Assembly: GCF_009806985.1 (NCBI RefSeq)
Contig: NZ_WUAX01000014.1
Span: 62,001-126,000 of the forward strand
Source of the DNA: Halorubrum sp. JWXQ-INN 858
Lineage (GTDB): Archaea; Halobacteriota; Halobacteria; Halobacteriales; Haloferacaceae
Direction of reading: 5' to 3'
Length of the DNA stretch: 64,000 nt
Below are positions 15,862-23,447 of the stretch, one piece after another; the first letter of the stretch is position 1, and each line of letters starts with the position of its first letter. The position numbers and the translations under genes were made by a program. The notes under the pieces are model-generated. The model was given only the letters and a program-made list of their open reading frames with translations. It made no database searches and had not been told where the DNA came from.

Positions 15862-17061
15862 TTAGTCACTCGTGAGGGCATCCTGGCTCGCGGCGCAGTT
15901 GTTCGGGCCGAGTTCGAGGGTGAACGCCTCCTCGTCGTCGATCTCGTTCCGCCCGAGGTTCGTCTCGATGACCTCCTCGTAGTTGGGCGGCCGGGGAGGC
16001 ATGTCGGCGAGGACGAGCTGGACGAAGTCCGGCTCGTCCATCGAGAGCGCGTCCATCCGCGTCTTCAGGTCGCCGATCGTGGCCGTGTAGGTCCCGTCCG
16101 CGGCTGGTTCGGCGGCGTCGCTGTAGTGTGCGCCACCGACGAGCGTTGCGTCGGGGAGCGAGAGCACTCGCTCCTGGAGCGAGGCGTAGAGGGTGCGTGC
16201 AGCGTCGGGCGCGCCGTCGTCACCCTCTTCGAGGTCGGGACGGGCGACGCTCTCGATGAACAGGCCGTCGCCGGTCGCAAGGAGCCCGTCGTCGATCAGG
16301 TACGACGTCATTCCGGTCGTGTGACCGGGAGTGAACACCGTCTCGATGGCGGCGTCGCCGACCGCGAAGCGGTCGCCGTCCGACGCCAGCGTCACCTCGT
16401 CGGTGTAGGTGACGCCGCGGTCGGCCGCTGCGGCGGGAAGGACCGCCTCGACGCCCTCGGCGGCGAGCTCGCGGAGCCCCGAGACGTGATCCGCGTGCAC
16501 GTGCGTGTCGAACGCGTACGTGAGCTCGACCCCCAGTTCGGCGGCGTCCGCCAGGTAGCGATCGGTGAACGCGCGCAAGGGGTCGATCACGGCGGCCTCG
16601 TCGCCGTCGTAGACGAGATAGCCGAGACAGCCGCTGGAGGGTCGCTGGTACTGCAACAGCGTCCCGAAACCGTCGTACGCCGCCACCTCGTGGGCCTCGT
16701 AGATCGACGCCCAACCGTTCATCCCCTCCGCGAGGTGGTCGACGTCGTAGCCACGGTCCGCCAGCGCGCCGGCGACGAACTCGCTCGCGCCACCCTTCGC
16801 GCAGAGGACCGTGACGTGTTCGTCGTCGGGGATCGACGCGAGGACGTCGCCGTCGATCTCCTCGTCGAGGAACTCGAAGTAGGGGACGTTGATGCTCTCG
16901 ACGTTCTCGCCGTCGATGCGCCACTCCTCGTAGTCGCTGGCCATCCGGGCGTCGAGCAGCGTCACGTCCTCCCCATCGTCTATTCGCGCTTTGAGCGCTT
17001 CGGGGCTGATCGATTCGACCGTGGCGTCCGGTGTCGGGAAATCCATCGCGTCCAAGTCCAT
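15862..17061 (-). CDS. rhodanese plus metallo-beta-lactamase fusion (persulfide dioxygenase-like)
   Basis: This protein has 399 residues from ATG 17061 (other in-frame Met at 17046 and 17103). The N-terminal rhodanese domain (about residues 12-118) has VTLLDARMASDYEEW and the catalytic loop VTVLCAKGGASEF. The metallo-beta-lactamase domain follows, with FDTHVHADHVSG, FTPGHTTGMTSY and LLATGDGLFIES supplying the metal ligands of the ETHE1/glyoxalase II group. Such fusions handle glutathione- or low-molecular-weight-thiol persulfide. The adjacent sulfur transporter and TusA suggest detoxification or assimilation of sulfane sulfur. The dioxygenase activity is inferred. Confidence 0.9.
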   Translation of the reverse strand: MDLDAMDFPTPDATVESISPEALKARIDDGEDVTLLDARMASDYEEWRIDGENVESINVPYFEFLDEEIDGDVLASIPDDEHVTVLCAKGGASEFVAGALADRGYDVDHLAEGMNGWASIYEAHEVAAYDGFGTLLQYQRPSSGCLGYLVYDGDEAAVIDPLRAFTDRYLADAAELGVELTYAFDTHVHADHVSGLRELAAEGVEAVLPAAAADRGVTYTDEVTLASDGDRFAVGDAAIETVFTPGHTTGMTSYLIDDGLLATGDGLFIESVARPDLEEGDDGAPDAARTLYASLQERVLSLPDATLVGGAHYSDAAEPAADGTYTATIGDLKTRMDALSMDEPDFVQLVLADMPPRPPNYEEVIETNLGRNEIDDEEAFTLELGPNNCAASQDALTSD

Positions 17062-17294
17062 TACGTTCCACCGTACTCGCCACTTCGACTTAAGAGTTTG
17101 CATAGTTTTTCAATTAGTGTACAATATAGATTCGGATAGAAACCGTTTTTGAAGCGTAAGAGACCCGTACACGAGAGTAGACGCGTAAATAGAGAGCCGA
17201 ATAATCCAGTAGTTCAAATCAACCCCACTAATCGACACACTTATTGGGGGACAGCCAGTATTGTGGGATAGCCCCAACACAGGGGGAGAAAACA
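17062..17294. promoter_or_regulatory. divergent promoter, rhodanese-hydrolase and tusA
   Basis: This 233-bp AT-rich gap holds both promoters. Toward tusA there is a TATA-like cacttattgg (about 17238), AGTATTG at 17257-17263 and a purine-rich agggggag before ATG 17295. Toward the hydrolase a variant TATATTG (complement of 17122-17128) lies about 60 bp before ATG 17061. No gene is seen in the gap. Confidence 0.55.
17257..17263 (+). promoter_or_regulatory. AGTATTG motif, tusA promoter
   Basis: The context is acagccagtattgtgggatag. It sits between a TATA-like box and the Shine-Dalgarno of tusA, about 32 bp before the ATG, in the gene's orientation. Confidence 0.4.
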
Positions 17295-17546
17295 ATGAGC
17301 ACGGAAGCAAGCGAAACCCTCGACGTGAAAGGACAGAACTGCCCGATGCCGGTCATCAAGACGAAGGGAGCCTTCGAAGACCTGCCGGCGGGCGAGACGC
17401 TCGAAGTCGTCTCGACCGACTCCGGGAGCATGAGCGACATCGGCGGCTGGGCCGAGTCGACCGACGGCGCCGAGCTGATCGCACAGGAGGAGGCGACCGA
17501 GGGCGGCGAGGACGTCTACAAACACTACGTCCGGAAGGCCGAGTAA
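17295..17546 (+). CDS. tusA: TusA/SirA family sulfur-carrier protein
   Basis: This 83-residue protein has the diagnostic DVKGQNCPMPVIKTK, with the sulfur-carrying Cys16 in the CPxP motif. TusA proteins accept persulfide sulfur from rhodanese or desulfurase and pass it to DsrE-type or other acceptors. Start ATG 17295 follows a good ribosome site (aggggga). The DsrE-like gene begins in the base after its stop, so the two form an operon and probably a functional relay. Confidence 0.93.
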   Translation: MSTEASETLDVKGQNCPMPVIKTKGAFEDLPAGETLEVVSTDSGSMSDIGGWAESTDGAELIAQEEATEGGEDVYKHYVRKAE

Positions 17547-18131
17547 ATGAGCACGGATACGCCAGCGGGCTCGGGCGACGCGTTCACCCCCGAGGAGATC
17601 GCCGAGCTGCAGTCGCGCGTCGACGAGCTCGAGCGGGACCTCGCAGACCTCCGGGCGGAGACCGCCGACGGGCCCAAGAAGATGGTGATCGTCGCGACGA
17701 AGGGGACGCTCGACATGGCGTACCCGCCGCTGATCCTCGCGAGCACCGCGGCCGCGTTCGGCTACGACGTCACCGTCTTCCACACGTTCTGGGGGCTCGA
17801 GATCCTCCACGAGGAGAACTCGAAGGACCTCAAGCTCAGTGCCGTGGGCAACCCGAACATGCCGGTTCCGAACGCCATCGCGGCGCTGCCCGGCATGGAT
17901 CGGATGACGACGCGCATGATGCGGAACAAGATCGCCGACAACGACGTCGCCTCGATCGACGAACTCATCGAGATCTCCCTCGAGAGCGGCGTCGACCTAC
18001 AGGCGTGTCAGATGACGATCGATCTCCTCGGCTACGACGAGGCCGACTTCTACGACGGCGTCACGACCGGCGTCGGCGCGGCTTCCGCCTTCCAGGAGAT
18101 GGTCGAGGCGGACATTCAGCTGCTCGTCTGA
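17547..18131 (+). CDS. DsrE/DsrF/DrsH-like family protein
   Basis: This 194-residue protein opens with a predicted coiled coil (EEIAELQSRVDELERDLADLRAE). A DsrE-like domain follows (KKMVIVATKGTLDMAYPPLILASTAAAFGYDVTVFHTFWGLEIL). The conserved Cys near residue 154 (GVDLQACQMTIDLLG) is the likely sulfur-binding residue. The family works with TusA and rhodanese in cytoplasmic sulfur trafficking. It is fused to nothing and starts directly at the tusA stop codon. Confidence 0.9.
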   Translation: MSTDTPAGSGDAFTPEEIAELQSRVDELERDLADLRAETADGPKKMVIVATKGTLDMAYPPLILASTAAAFGYDVTVFHTFWGLEILHEENSKDLKLSAVGNPNMPVPNAIAALPGMDRMTTRMMRNKIADNDVASIDELIEISLESGVDLQACQMTIDLLGYDEADFYDGVTTGVGAASAFQEMVEADIQLLV

Positions 18132-18216
18132 TCGCCGAGCAACGACGGCGAGGCACACGAACCCCTTTTGAAACGCCGAGAGAACGACCCCACCGATGGG
18201 CGGACGTCTCGACCGG

Positions 18217-19080
18217 TCAGTCGTGACGACGCTCGACCCGATCCGCCCGCGACGGGTGGCGCTGGGCGATCAGCACGGAGCCGGCGGCGTGTCTGCCGAC
18301 GGCCTCCGAGACGGTGCCGAGCAGCCGCCGACGGATGACGCCCGCCTCCGAGGCCCCGATAACGGTGACGTCGTGGCGCGTCGTCTCGTCGGTAAGCGCC
18401 CCCGAGACGTGGTCGCTCTCTCGGACGACGCGCTCGACGGCGACGTCGTCGATCCGACCCGTCACACGGTCGAGCAGCGCCGTCGCCGCCTCCCGATCGA
18501 CGTCCGCGACGTCCTCCGGAACGACGTGAACGAGGGTGATCGACGCGTCGTGCTGTCGCGCGAGCCGTCCGGCGATGTCCGTGGCGAAGCCGGCGTGCGG
18601 GCCGCTCGAGACGGGAACGAGTATGGAGTCGATTCGGTCGGGGTCGGGCGACCGGATCCGTTTGACCAACACGTCACACGGGGCGTTCCGAAGCACCACG
18701 TCGACGTAGCTCCCGAGGACGACGTTCCGACGGGCCGGGCGGCCGCGCCAGCCGACGAGCACGAGGTCCGCGCCGTACTCCGCGGCCCCACTGACGATCC
18801 CCGTCGCGAGATTCCGGACGTACCGTATCCGGCTCTCGACGGGGATCCCGGCGTCGTCGACGGTCGCTCGCGCGCGATCGAGCATCGCTCGATCCTCGTC
18901 GTCGAGGAACTCCTCGCCGCCGGACAGCGGCATCTGCGCCGGTACCTCGACCACGTACGTGATCACGATCCGGGAGGACCGATCGCTGGCGACGTCGATC
19001 GCCGTCGGCAACAGTCGGTCGGCCGTCTCGGCGTTCGCGACTGCGACGAGCACCGTTCCGTCAGCGTCGTGAGAACTCAT
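18217..19080 (-). CDS. tandem-domain universal stress protein (UspA family)
   Basis: This 287-residue protein has two Usp domains, about residues 8-140 and 152-280. The first holds ADLVLVGWRGRPARRNVVLGSYVDVVLRNAPCDVLV; the second holds HDVTVIGASEAGVIRRRLLGTVSEAVGRHAAGSVLI. The glycine-rich nucleotide loops are partly degenerate (GWRG, GASEAG), so ATP binding is uncertain. It is convergent with the DsrE-like gene and divergent from nothing, lying at the border between the sulfur island and the oxidase-maturation genes. Likely a stress-linked regulator. Confidence 0.88.
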   Translation of the reverse strand: MSSHDADGTVLVAVANAETADRLLPTAIDVASDRSSRIVITYVVEVPAQMPLSGGEEFLDDEDRAMLDRARATVDDAGIPVESRIRYVRNLATGIVSGAAEYGADLVLVGWRGRPARRNVVLGSYVDVVLRNAPCDVLVKRIRSPDPDRIDSILVPVSSGPHAGFATDIAGRLARQHDASITLVHVVPEDVADVDREAATALLDRVTGRIDDVAVERVVRESDHVSGALTDETTRHDVTVIGASEAGVIRRRLLGTVSEAVGRHAAGSVLIAQRHPSRADRVERRHD

Positions 19081-19137
19081 GTGTCGGCCCTTCGTGTCCC
19101 GTCGATATCAGTTCGGTGGGAGATCGGCGGTCCGGAG

Positions 19138-19827
19138 TCACCGATCGCGGAACGCTTCGACGACGGCCTCGGCGTCGGCGGCGACGCGGTTCCGATCGAG
19201 GTTCTCCCCGCGATACGCCCGCTCGACCACCCCGTCCGGATTGGCGAGCAGCGTCACGACGGCGTGGATGAAGTCGTACCCCTCGACTCGATCGCTGTCC
19301 GTCGTGCGTTCGAACCCGATCCCCAACCCGTCGTCGACGACCGCTCGTGCGTCCGCCGCCGATTCGGGCCGGAGGTAGTGCCAGTTGCCGGCGTCGAGGT
19401 CCGCGCCGACCGTGTCGGCGTTCTCGCGGAACGCGTCCGCGTCGTCGCGTTCCGGGTCGAACGTGATCGGGAGGAAGGCGACCTCGTCGGTCATCCCCGC
19501 CTCCGCGAGGATCCCCTGAACGCCGACGAGCTGGTTGAGGAGGATCCCGCACTCCGCCGGACAGAAGGTGAAGATCGCGGTGACGATCGCCGTTCGGTCC
19601 AGCGACGCGCTGTCGATCGTCACGTCGGAAACCGGGTCATGAAGCTCGAACTCGGGCAGTCGCTGTCCGTAAGCGGGGTACGAGAGGTCCTCGCTGTCGG
19701 CGATTTGGTCCTCCTGCGGGTCGAGGACGACCCCGTCGGGCTCGTCGTCGAACAGCCGCGTCACGCAACCGGCGATCGACCCGGCCGCAACCGTTCCCAC
19801 CCCTCCAAGCAGCGCCCGGCGTTTCAT
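19138..19827 (-). CDS. SCO1/SenC copper chaperone lipoprotein
   Basis: This protein has 229 residues from ATG 19827. A lipobox (GSIAGC, lipidated Cys21) anchors it outside the membrane. The thioredoxin-like Sco fold carries the copper-binding CPAEC (Cys89 and Cys93, in AIFTFCPAECG) and a downstream His in GYDFIHAVV. Sco proteins metallate the CuA centre of oxidase subunit II, and a CuA-containing ba3 subunit II lies 6.7 kb away. The frame extends upstream to 20004, but that part is Arg/Ser-rich noise. Confidence 0.92.
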   Translation of the reverse strand: MKRRALLGGVGTVAAGSIAGCVTRLFDDEPDGVVLDPQEDQIADSEDLSYPAYGQRLPEFELHDPVSDVTIDSASLDRTAIVTAIFTFCPAECGILLNQLVGVQGILAEAGMTDEVAFLPITFDPERDDADAFRENADTVGADLDAGNWHYLRPESAADARAVVDDGLGIGFERTTDSDRVEGYDFIHAVVTLLANPDGVVERAYRGENLDRNRVAADAEAVVEAFRDR

Positions 19828-19900
19828 GTACGGTCGAACGGGATCGAGACGCATAACCGGTCTGGTGCGGTTGTCGAACGACTGTCCTCGGCGAGAGGGA

Positions 19901-20779
19901 TCACAGCGGCGAGTAGTACGGGATCGGTGGGTGCGGAAGCGGGACGCCGAGGGTCGCGAGCCCGTGTTGGAGCGGGACGTAGCCGAGCGCGATGAACGCG
20001 ACACCGAGGACCCGGTGGAACCGGAGCCGCGTCTCCCGGCTCACGGACTGAAACACCGTGCCGACGAGGAACATCGCCGGGATCGTGCCGAGCCCGAGCA
20101 CCCCGAGCGCGACCGCGCCGCCGGCCGCGCTCCCCTGCACGAACGCGTACAGGAACGCCGGGTACAACAGCGGACACGGGAGGAGCCCGTGGGCGGCACC
20201 CAACCCGGCGATCCGGCCGTCACCGACCCACGTGTCGACGCGAGGGACGATCCGGCCGGTCACGAAAGCCGACGCGGCCGCGAGCCCCGGAACCGGAACC
20301 GAGCGGAACTCGAGCCGAACGGCGTACCGGACCCCGACGGCGACGATCGCGGCTCCGACGAGCAGCCCCGTGACCGCGTGGACGTCCCGAGCGATCGTCG
20401 TCACGGTGCGGCCGGTGACGAAGACGAGGCTCCCCGCGAAACCGAACACCGCGCCGAGCGTGGCGTAGCTCACGGTCCGGCCGAGGTTGAAGAGGGCGTG
20501 CTGCCGAACCTGACGGACGGTGAGGTGGTTCCGTCGGTCCGAACGGCCGGCCGTGGCGGCCTCCCCGTTCGCGTCGTCTCGCATCCGATCGGCGTACACG
20601 GTCACGAGCGGACCACACATCCCGAGACAGTGCGCGCCGCCGAGGAGCCCGACGAGCAGGAAGACGACGAGACTCAACGGCTCCGCGGAGTAGATCGTGT
20701 CGGACGGGTCACACGATACCGACGCGAGCGCGTGGGGCAGGGACGGGGGCGGTGCCGCTGCGACCGCCGAAATGGGCAT
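19901..20779 (-). CDS. SafE/UreH-like membrane protein of oxidase clusters
   Basis: This protein has 292 residues from ATG 20779 (GTG 20803 also possible). About six to seven helices carry the signature GGAHCLGMCGPLV near residue 48 and GAAHGLLPCPLLYPAF near residue 200. The family (often annotated sulfite exporter TauE/SafE, different in sequence from the TSUPs above) is repeatedly found beside cbb3 and ba3 oxidase genes, where the paired Cys and His motifs suggest copper or redox work. The same context holds here. Confidence 0.85.
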   Translation of the reverse strand: MPISAVAAAPPPSLPHALASVSCDPSDTIYSAEPLSLVVFLLVGLLGGAHCLGMCGPLVTVYADRMRDDANGEAATAGRSDRRNHLTVRQVRQHALFNLGRTVSYATLGAVFGFAGSLVFVTGRTVTTIARDVHAVTGLLVGAAIVAVGVRYAVRLEFRSVPVPGLAAASAFVTGRIVPRVDTWVGDGRIAGLGAAHGLLPCPLLYPAFLYAFVQGSAAGGAVALGVLGLGTIPAMFLVGTVFQSVSRETRLRFHRVLGVAFIALGYVPLQHGLATLGVPLPHPPIPYYSPL

Positions 20780-20837
20780 GACCGAGGTCGGTGTGGGAGC
20801 CACCTAATCGATCTGGTACGATCACCGAACGAGCGCA

Positions 20838-20844
20838 CAATACT
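20838..20844 (-). promoter_or_regulatory. AGTATTG motif, SafE-like gene promoter
   Basis: Read toward the gene, GCTGAAGTATTGTGCGC lies about 59 bp before ATG 20779. I saw no separate TATA box, so it may be part of the core promoter. Confidence 0.35.
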
Positions 20845-20957
20845 TCAGCACCGAACCACGCGGGACGGCGACGGGTCGGGGCCGTCCGGGGACCGTCGGT
20901 CGCCGAGCGCGGCGACGACACGAAACGGGTTTTTCGGTGGCCGTCCAACGACGACGC

Positions 20958-21209
20958 ATGGATCGAACGCGCGTCGTGGTCCGGTGTGGAGAATGCGAGT
21001 TTCAGGGGGCGTACGGGAGCCTCCGCGATGCGCGTGTCGCGCTCGCCGAGCACGAACGCGACACCGGTCACGCCGTCGACTGGCGGATCGACGAAGTCGC
21101 CGCCGGCGTGAAGCGCGCCGGCGCTGACGCCGGCGTCTGCGGCCGCCCCGAGTGCGTGAACACGGATTCGCCGCTCGTTCGACGGACGGGCCCGAAGGAA
21201 CGGGAGTGA
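20958..21209 (+). CDS. small Cys-rich protein, putative zinc binding
   Basis: This 83-residue protein starts at ATG 20958. It has an N-terminal VVVRCGECEFQGAYGSLRDARVALAEHERDTGHAVDW with one CxxC and two His, resembling a C2H2-like finger. A second cysteine pair follows (GVCGRPECVNTDSPLVR). It is a recurrent haloarchaeal small-protein type of unknown role. It lies divergent from the SafE-like gene. Confidence 0.7.
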   Translation: MDRTRVVVRCGECEFQGAYGSLRDARVALAEHERDTGHAVDWRIDEVAAGVKRAGADAGVCGRPECVNTDSPLVRRTGPKERE

Positions 21210-21481
21210 CCGGGAGCGACGAAAGCGGAGTTCGGAGCCGTCCCGTTCGAGGAACGTACCACGGTACCGCTCGATAGCCCACGGGAGGGCGATAGAGACG
21301 TACGCCGGCAAGGCTTATGTCGACAGTAATTCTACGATCGTACAAGACGAATGGACCCGAACGAGGCGGGCATGACGGGGGGCGGCGGCCACGACGGGCG
21401 GATCGCGCGTGGGAACGCCTCGAGCTGGCATCCGAAACGATCGCCCGGATCGAAGGAGGGCCACGTGACGGCGGTGGTGTC

Positions 21482-22021
21482 GTGAACCGACGCGACGCGC
21501 TCGCCGGCCTCGGGTCACTCGGCGTGCTTGGGACGGGCGCGATCATCGCTTCGGGAGGACTCGGCGAGCGCTTTCGGGAAGACGCCGTGCCGGAGACGAC
21601 CCTGGAGACGCTCCCCGCGAGCGGAAGCGAGGCCGGCGAGGCCGTCGTCCCCGAACGCGGGTCGGTCACGTTCGTCGACTTCTTCGCCACGTGGTGTACG
21701 GACTGCCGGCAGCACATGGGGACGTTGACCGAGTTCCACGACCGCGTCCCCGAGGACGTCCAGTTCGTCTCCGTGACCACCGAGCAGGTGGGGAGCGCGA
21801 CGACGCGGGACGACGTCCGGTACTGGTGGAACCGGAACCTTGGCGGCTGGACGCTCGCGATCGACCCGTCGCTGTCGCTGGCGGAACCGATCGGCGCGAC
21901 GTACGTCCCCCACTCGTTCGTGCTCGACGAGCGAAACCGCCTCGTCTGGGGGGAGTCGGGGCTCCACGGCGTCGACGACCTGGAGGACGCGCTCGCCGAA
22001 ACGGGGGCGGTAAAGCGGTGA
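21482..22021 (+). CDS. TlpA-like membrane-anchored thioredoxin
   Basis: This protein has 179 residues from GTG 21482 (MNRRDALAGLGSLGVLGTGAIIAS), giving an N-terminal signal or anchor. The frame opens at 21317, but its first 55 residues look noncoding. The active site is FFATWCTDCRQHMGTL, and the cis-Pro loop is YVPHSFVLDERNRLVW. It probably reduces extracytoplasmic cysteines of oxidase subunit II or Sco. The last codons overlap the GTG start of ccdA by four bases (GTGA), a textbook electron donor/acceptor pair. Confidence 0.88.
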   Translation: MNRRDALAGLGSLGVLGTGAIIASGGLGERFREDAVPETTLETLPASGSEAGEAVVPERGSVTFVDFFATWCTDCRQHMGTLTEFHDRVPEDVQFVSVTTEQVGSATTRDDVRYWWNRNLGGWTLAIDPSLSLAEPIGATYVPHSFVLDERNRLVWGESGLHGVDDLEDALAETGAVKR

Positions 22022-22671
22022 TCGACGGTGGATCCTTCGTCGCGTTCGCGGCCGGGCTCGGCGTCGCGACGTTCTTCTCGCCGTGCGCGTACGCGCTGTT
22101 GCCCGGCTACGTCGGCTACTACGTCGCGGCGACGGGGAGCGACCGGCCCCCGCTGTCGGGGGTGCTCGTACGGGCGGCGGCCGCGACCGCCGGCGTCTTC
22201 GTCGCGTTCGGACTGGTGATCGGCGTCGTGATCGCCGCCGGTCGCTCGCTGGAGCCGGTCGTGCCGGTGCTCGAGGCGGTGGTCGGCGTCGCGCTCGTCG
22301 CCGTCGGGGCGTTCGTGGTCGCTCGCGGCTCGGTCGCGCTCCACGTCCCGTTGCCGCGGCGACGGGCCGGTATCCTGGGGTTCGCGGTGTTCGGCGGGGC
22401 GTACGCGGCGGCCGCGACCGCCTGCGTCTTCCCGGTGTTCTTCGCGCTCGTCGTGCGATCGCTGTCGATGCCGCCGACGCAGACGGCGGTGGTGCTCGGC
22501 GCGTACGCGGCGTCGTTCGGGGCGCTGATGCTCGGCGTGACGACGGCCGCGGCGGTCGGCCACCGGCTCACGGCCGGCGCCCTCGCCGGCGGCGTCGACC
22601 GGTTCGTCAAGCTCTCCGGCGTCGTCATCGCCGCGGCCGGGGTCGGCCAGCTCTACGTCGCGTTCTGGTGA
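22018..22671 (+). CDS. ccdA: CcdA-type thiol:disulfide interchange membrane protein
   Basis: This 217-residue protein has six helices. The two conserved cysteines are visible in FFSPCAYALLPGYVGYY (Cys23) and AAAATACVFPVFF (about residue 140). CcdA passes electrons from cytoplasmic thioredoxin to exported thioredoxin-like proteins. GTG 22018 overlaps the stop of the TlpA-like gene. It is convergent with a second TlpA-like gene five bases away, so one CcdA is flanked by two candidate partners. Confidence 0.92.
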   Translation: MIDGGSFVAFAAGLGVATFFSPCAYALLPGYVGYYVAATGSDRPPLSGVLVRAAAATAGVFVAFGLVIGVVIAAGRSLEPVVPVLEAVVGVALVAVGAFVVARGSVALHVPLPRRRAGILGFAVFGGAYAAAATACVFPVFFALVVRSLSMPPTQTAVVLGAYAASFGALMLGVTTAAAVGHRLTAGALAGGVDRFVKLSGVVIAAAGVGQLYVAFW

Positions 22672-22675
22672 CGGC

Positions 22676-23218
22676 TCACGCCCCGTCGATGACCTCGACG
22701 AGCCGGGACGCGGGCTGCGTTCCCGAGTCCGCGTAGACGACCGTCCCGGACTCGTCGACGACCGCGGTGAACGGGACCGACGACGCGTCGAGCGCCACGG
22801 TGAGCGCCAGCTCCTCGTCGAGCCCGACCGTCCACTCCCCGTCGTGTTCGCGCCACCAGTCGACGACGTCGGCGCGCTCGACGGAGACGCCGACCGGCTC
22901 GCTCGTGAGCGAGACGAACTCGGCGTCGACGGTCCGGTTGACCTCGCGGAGCGTCTCCATGTAGGAGCCACAGGTCGAACACCACGTCGCGAAGAACTCG
23001 ATGACCGTGGTCGACCCGGCAACGGGGAGGTCCCGGTGACCGGCTTCGCTCCCGGGGGCGTCGAGGGTCTCGATCCGCGCCGGCTCGAGCGCGTGGCCCC
23101 GATCACCGCCGGCGCGGTCGCCGTCGGCGGTCAACACGTCGCGGCGGCTCGCGGCATACGCACCCGCGCCGAGGGTTCCGGCGCCGGCGACGGTCGCGAG
23201 CAACGTTCGACGGTTCAT
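22676..23218 (-). CDS. TlpA-like membrane-anchored thioredoxin, second copy
   Basis: This 180-residue protein opens MNRRTLLATVAGAGTLGAGAYAAS (Tat-like or anchor signal). Its active site is FFATWCSTCGSYMETLREV. It is paralogous to the TlpA-like protein at 21482-22021 (shared SGSEAG or PGSEAG linker, FFATWC, and the YVxHS/SVPFT cis-Pro region). It follows the copper ATPase on the same strand after a 229-base gap, and its own start is supported by ATG 23218. Likely a second CcdA client for oxidase assembly. Confidence 0.88.
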   Translation of the reverse strand: MNRRTLLATVAGAGTLGAGAYAASRRDVLTADGDRAGGDRGHALEPARIETLDAPGSEAGHRDLPVAGSTTVIEFFATWCSTCGSYMETLREVNRTVDAEFVSLTSEPVGVSVERADVVDWWREHDGEWTVGLDEELALTVALDASSVPFTAVVDESGTVVYADSGTQPASRLVEVIDGA

Positions 23219-23447
23219 GCGGTTCGTCTCATATGGTTCGCCTCATGTGTCTCGCCCCTCGTGTTGCGTCCATGCGTTTCGCCTCGTGCGTCTCGCCCCG
23301 TCTACCCGGTGTCGTGCGCTTCGATCGGTTGCTGGGTGTGCGCGAGCGGGCCGTCACCGCCGGCTGACCGGGCGGTGACCGTGTCGGTTCGCGATAGCGC
23401 CCCGAGAGATATAGCGCGTGTGGTACGGTTCTCGACGGGGACGGTTA

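Noticed and set aside
6870..21209. Possible mobile element carrying the sulfur genes
   Set aside because: No transposase, integrase or flanking repeats were seen, and base composition matches the neighbours.
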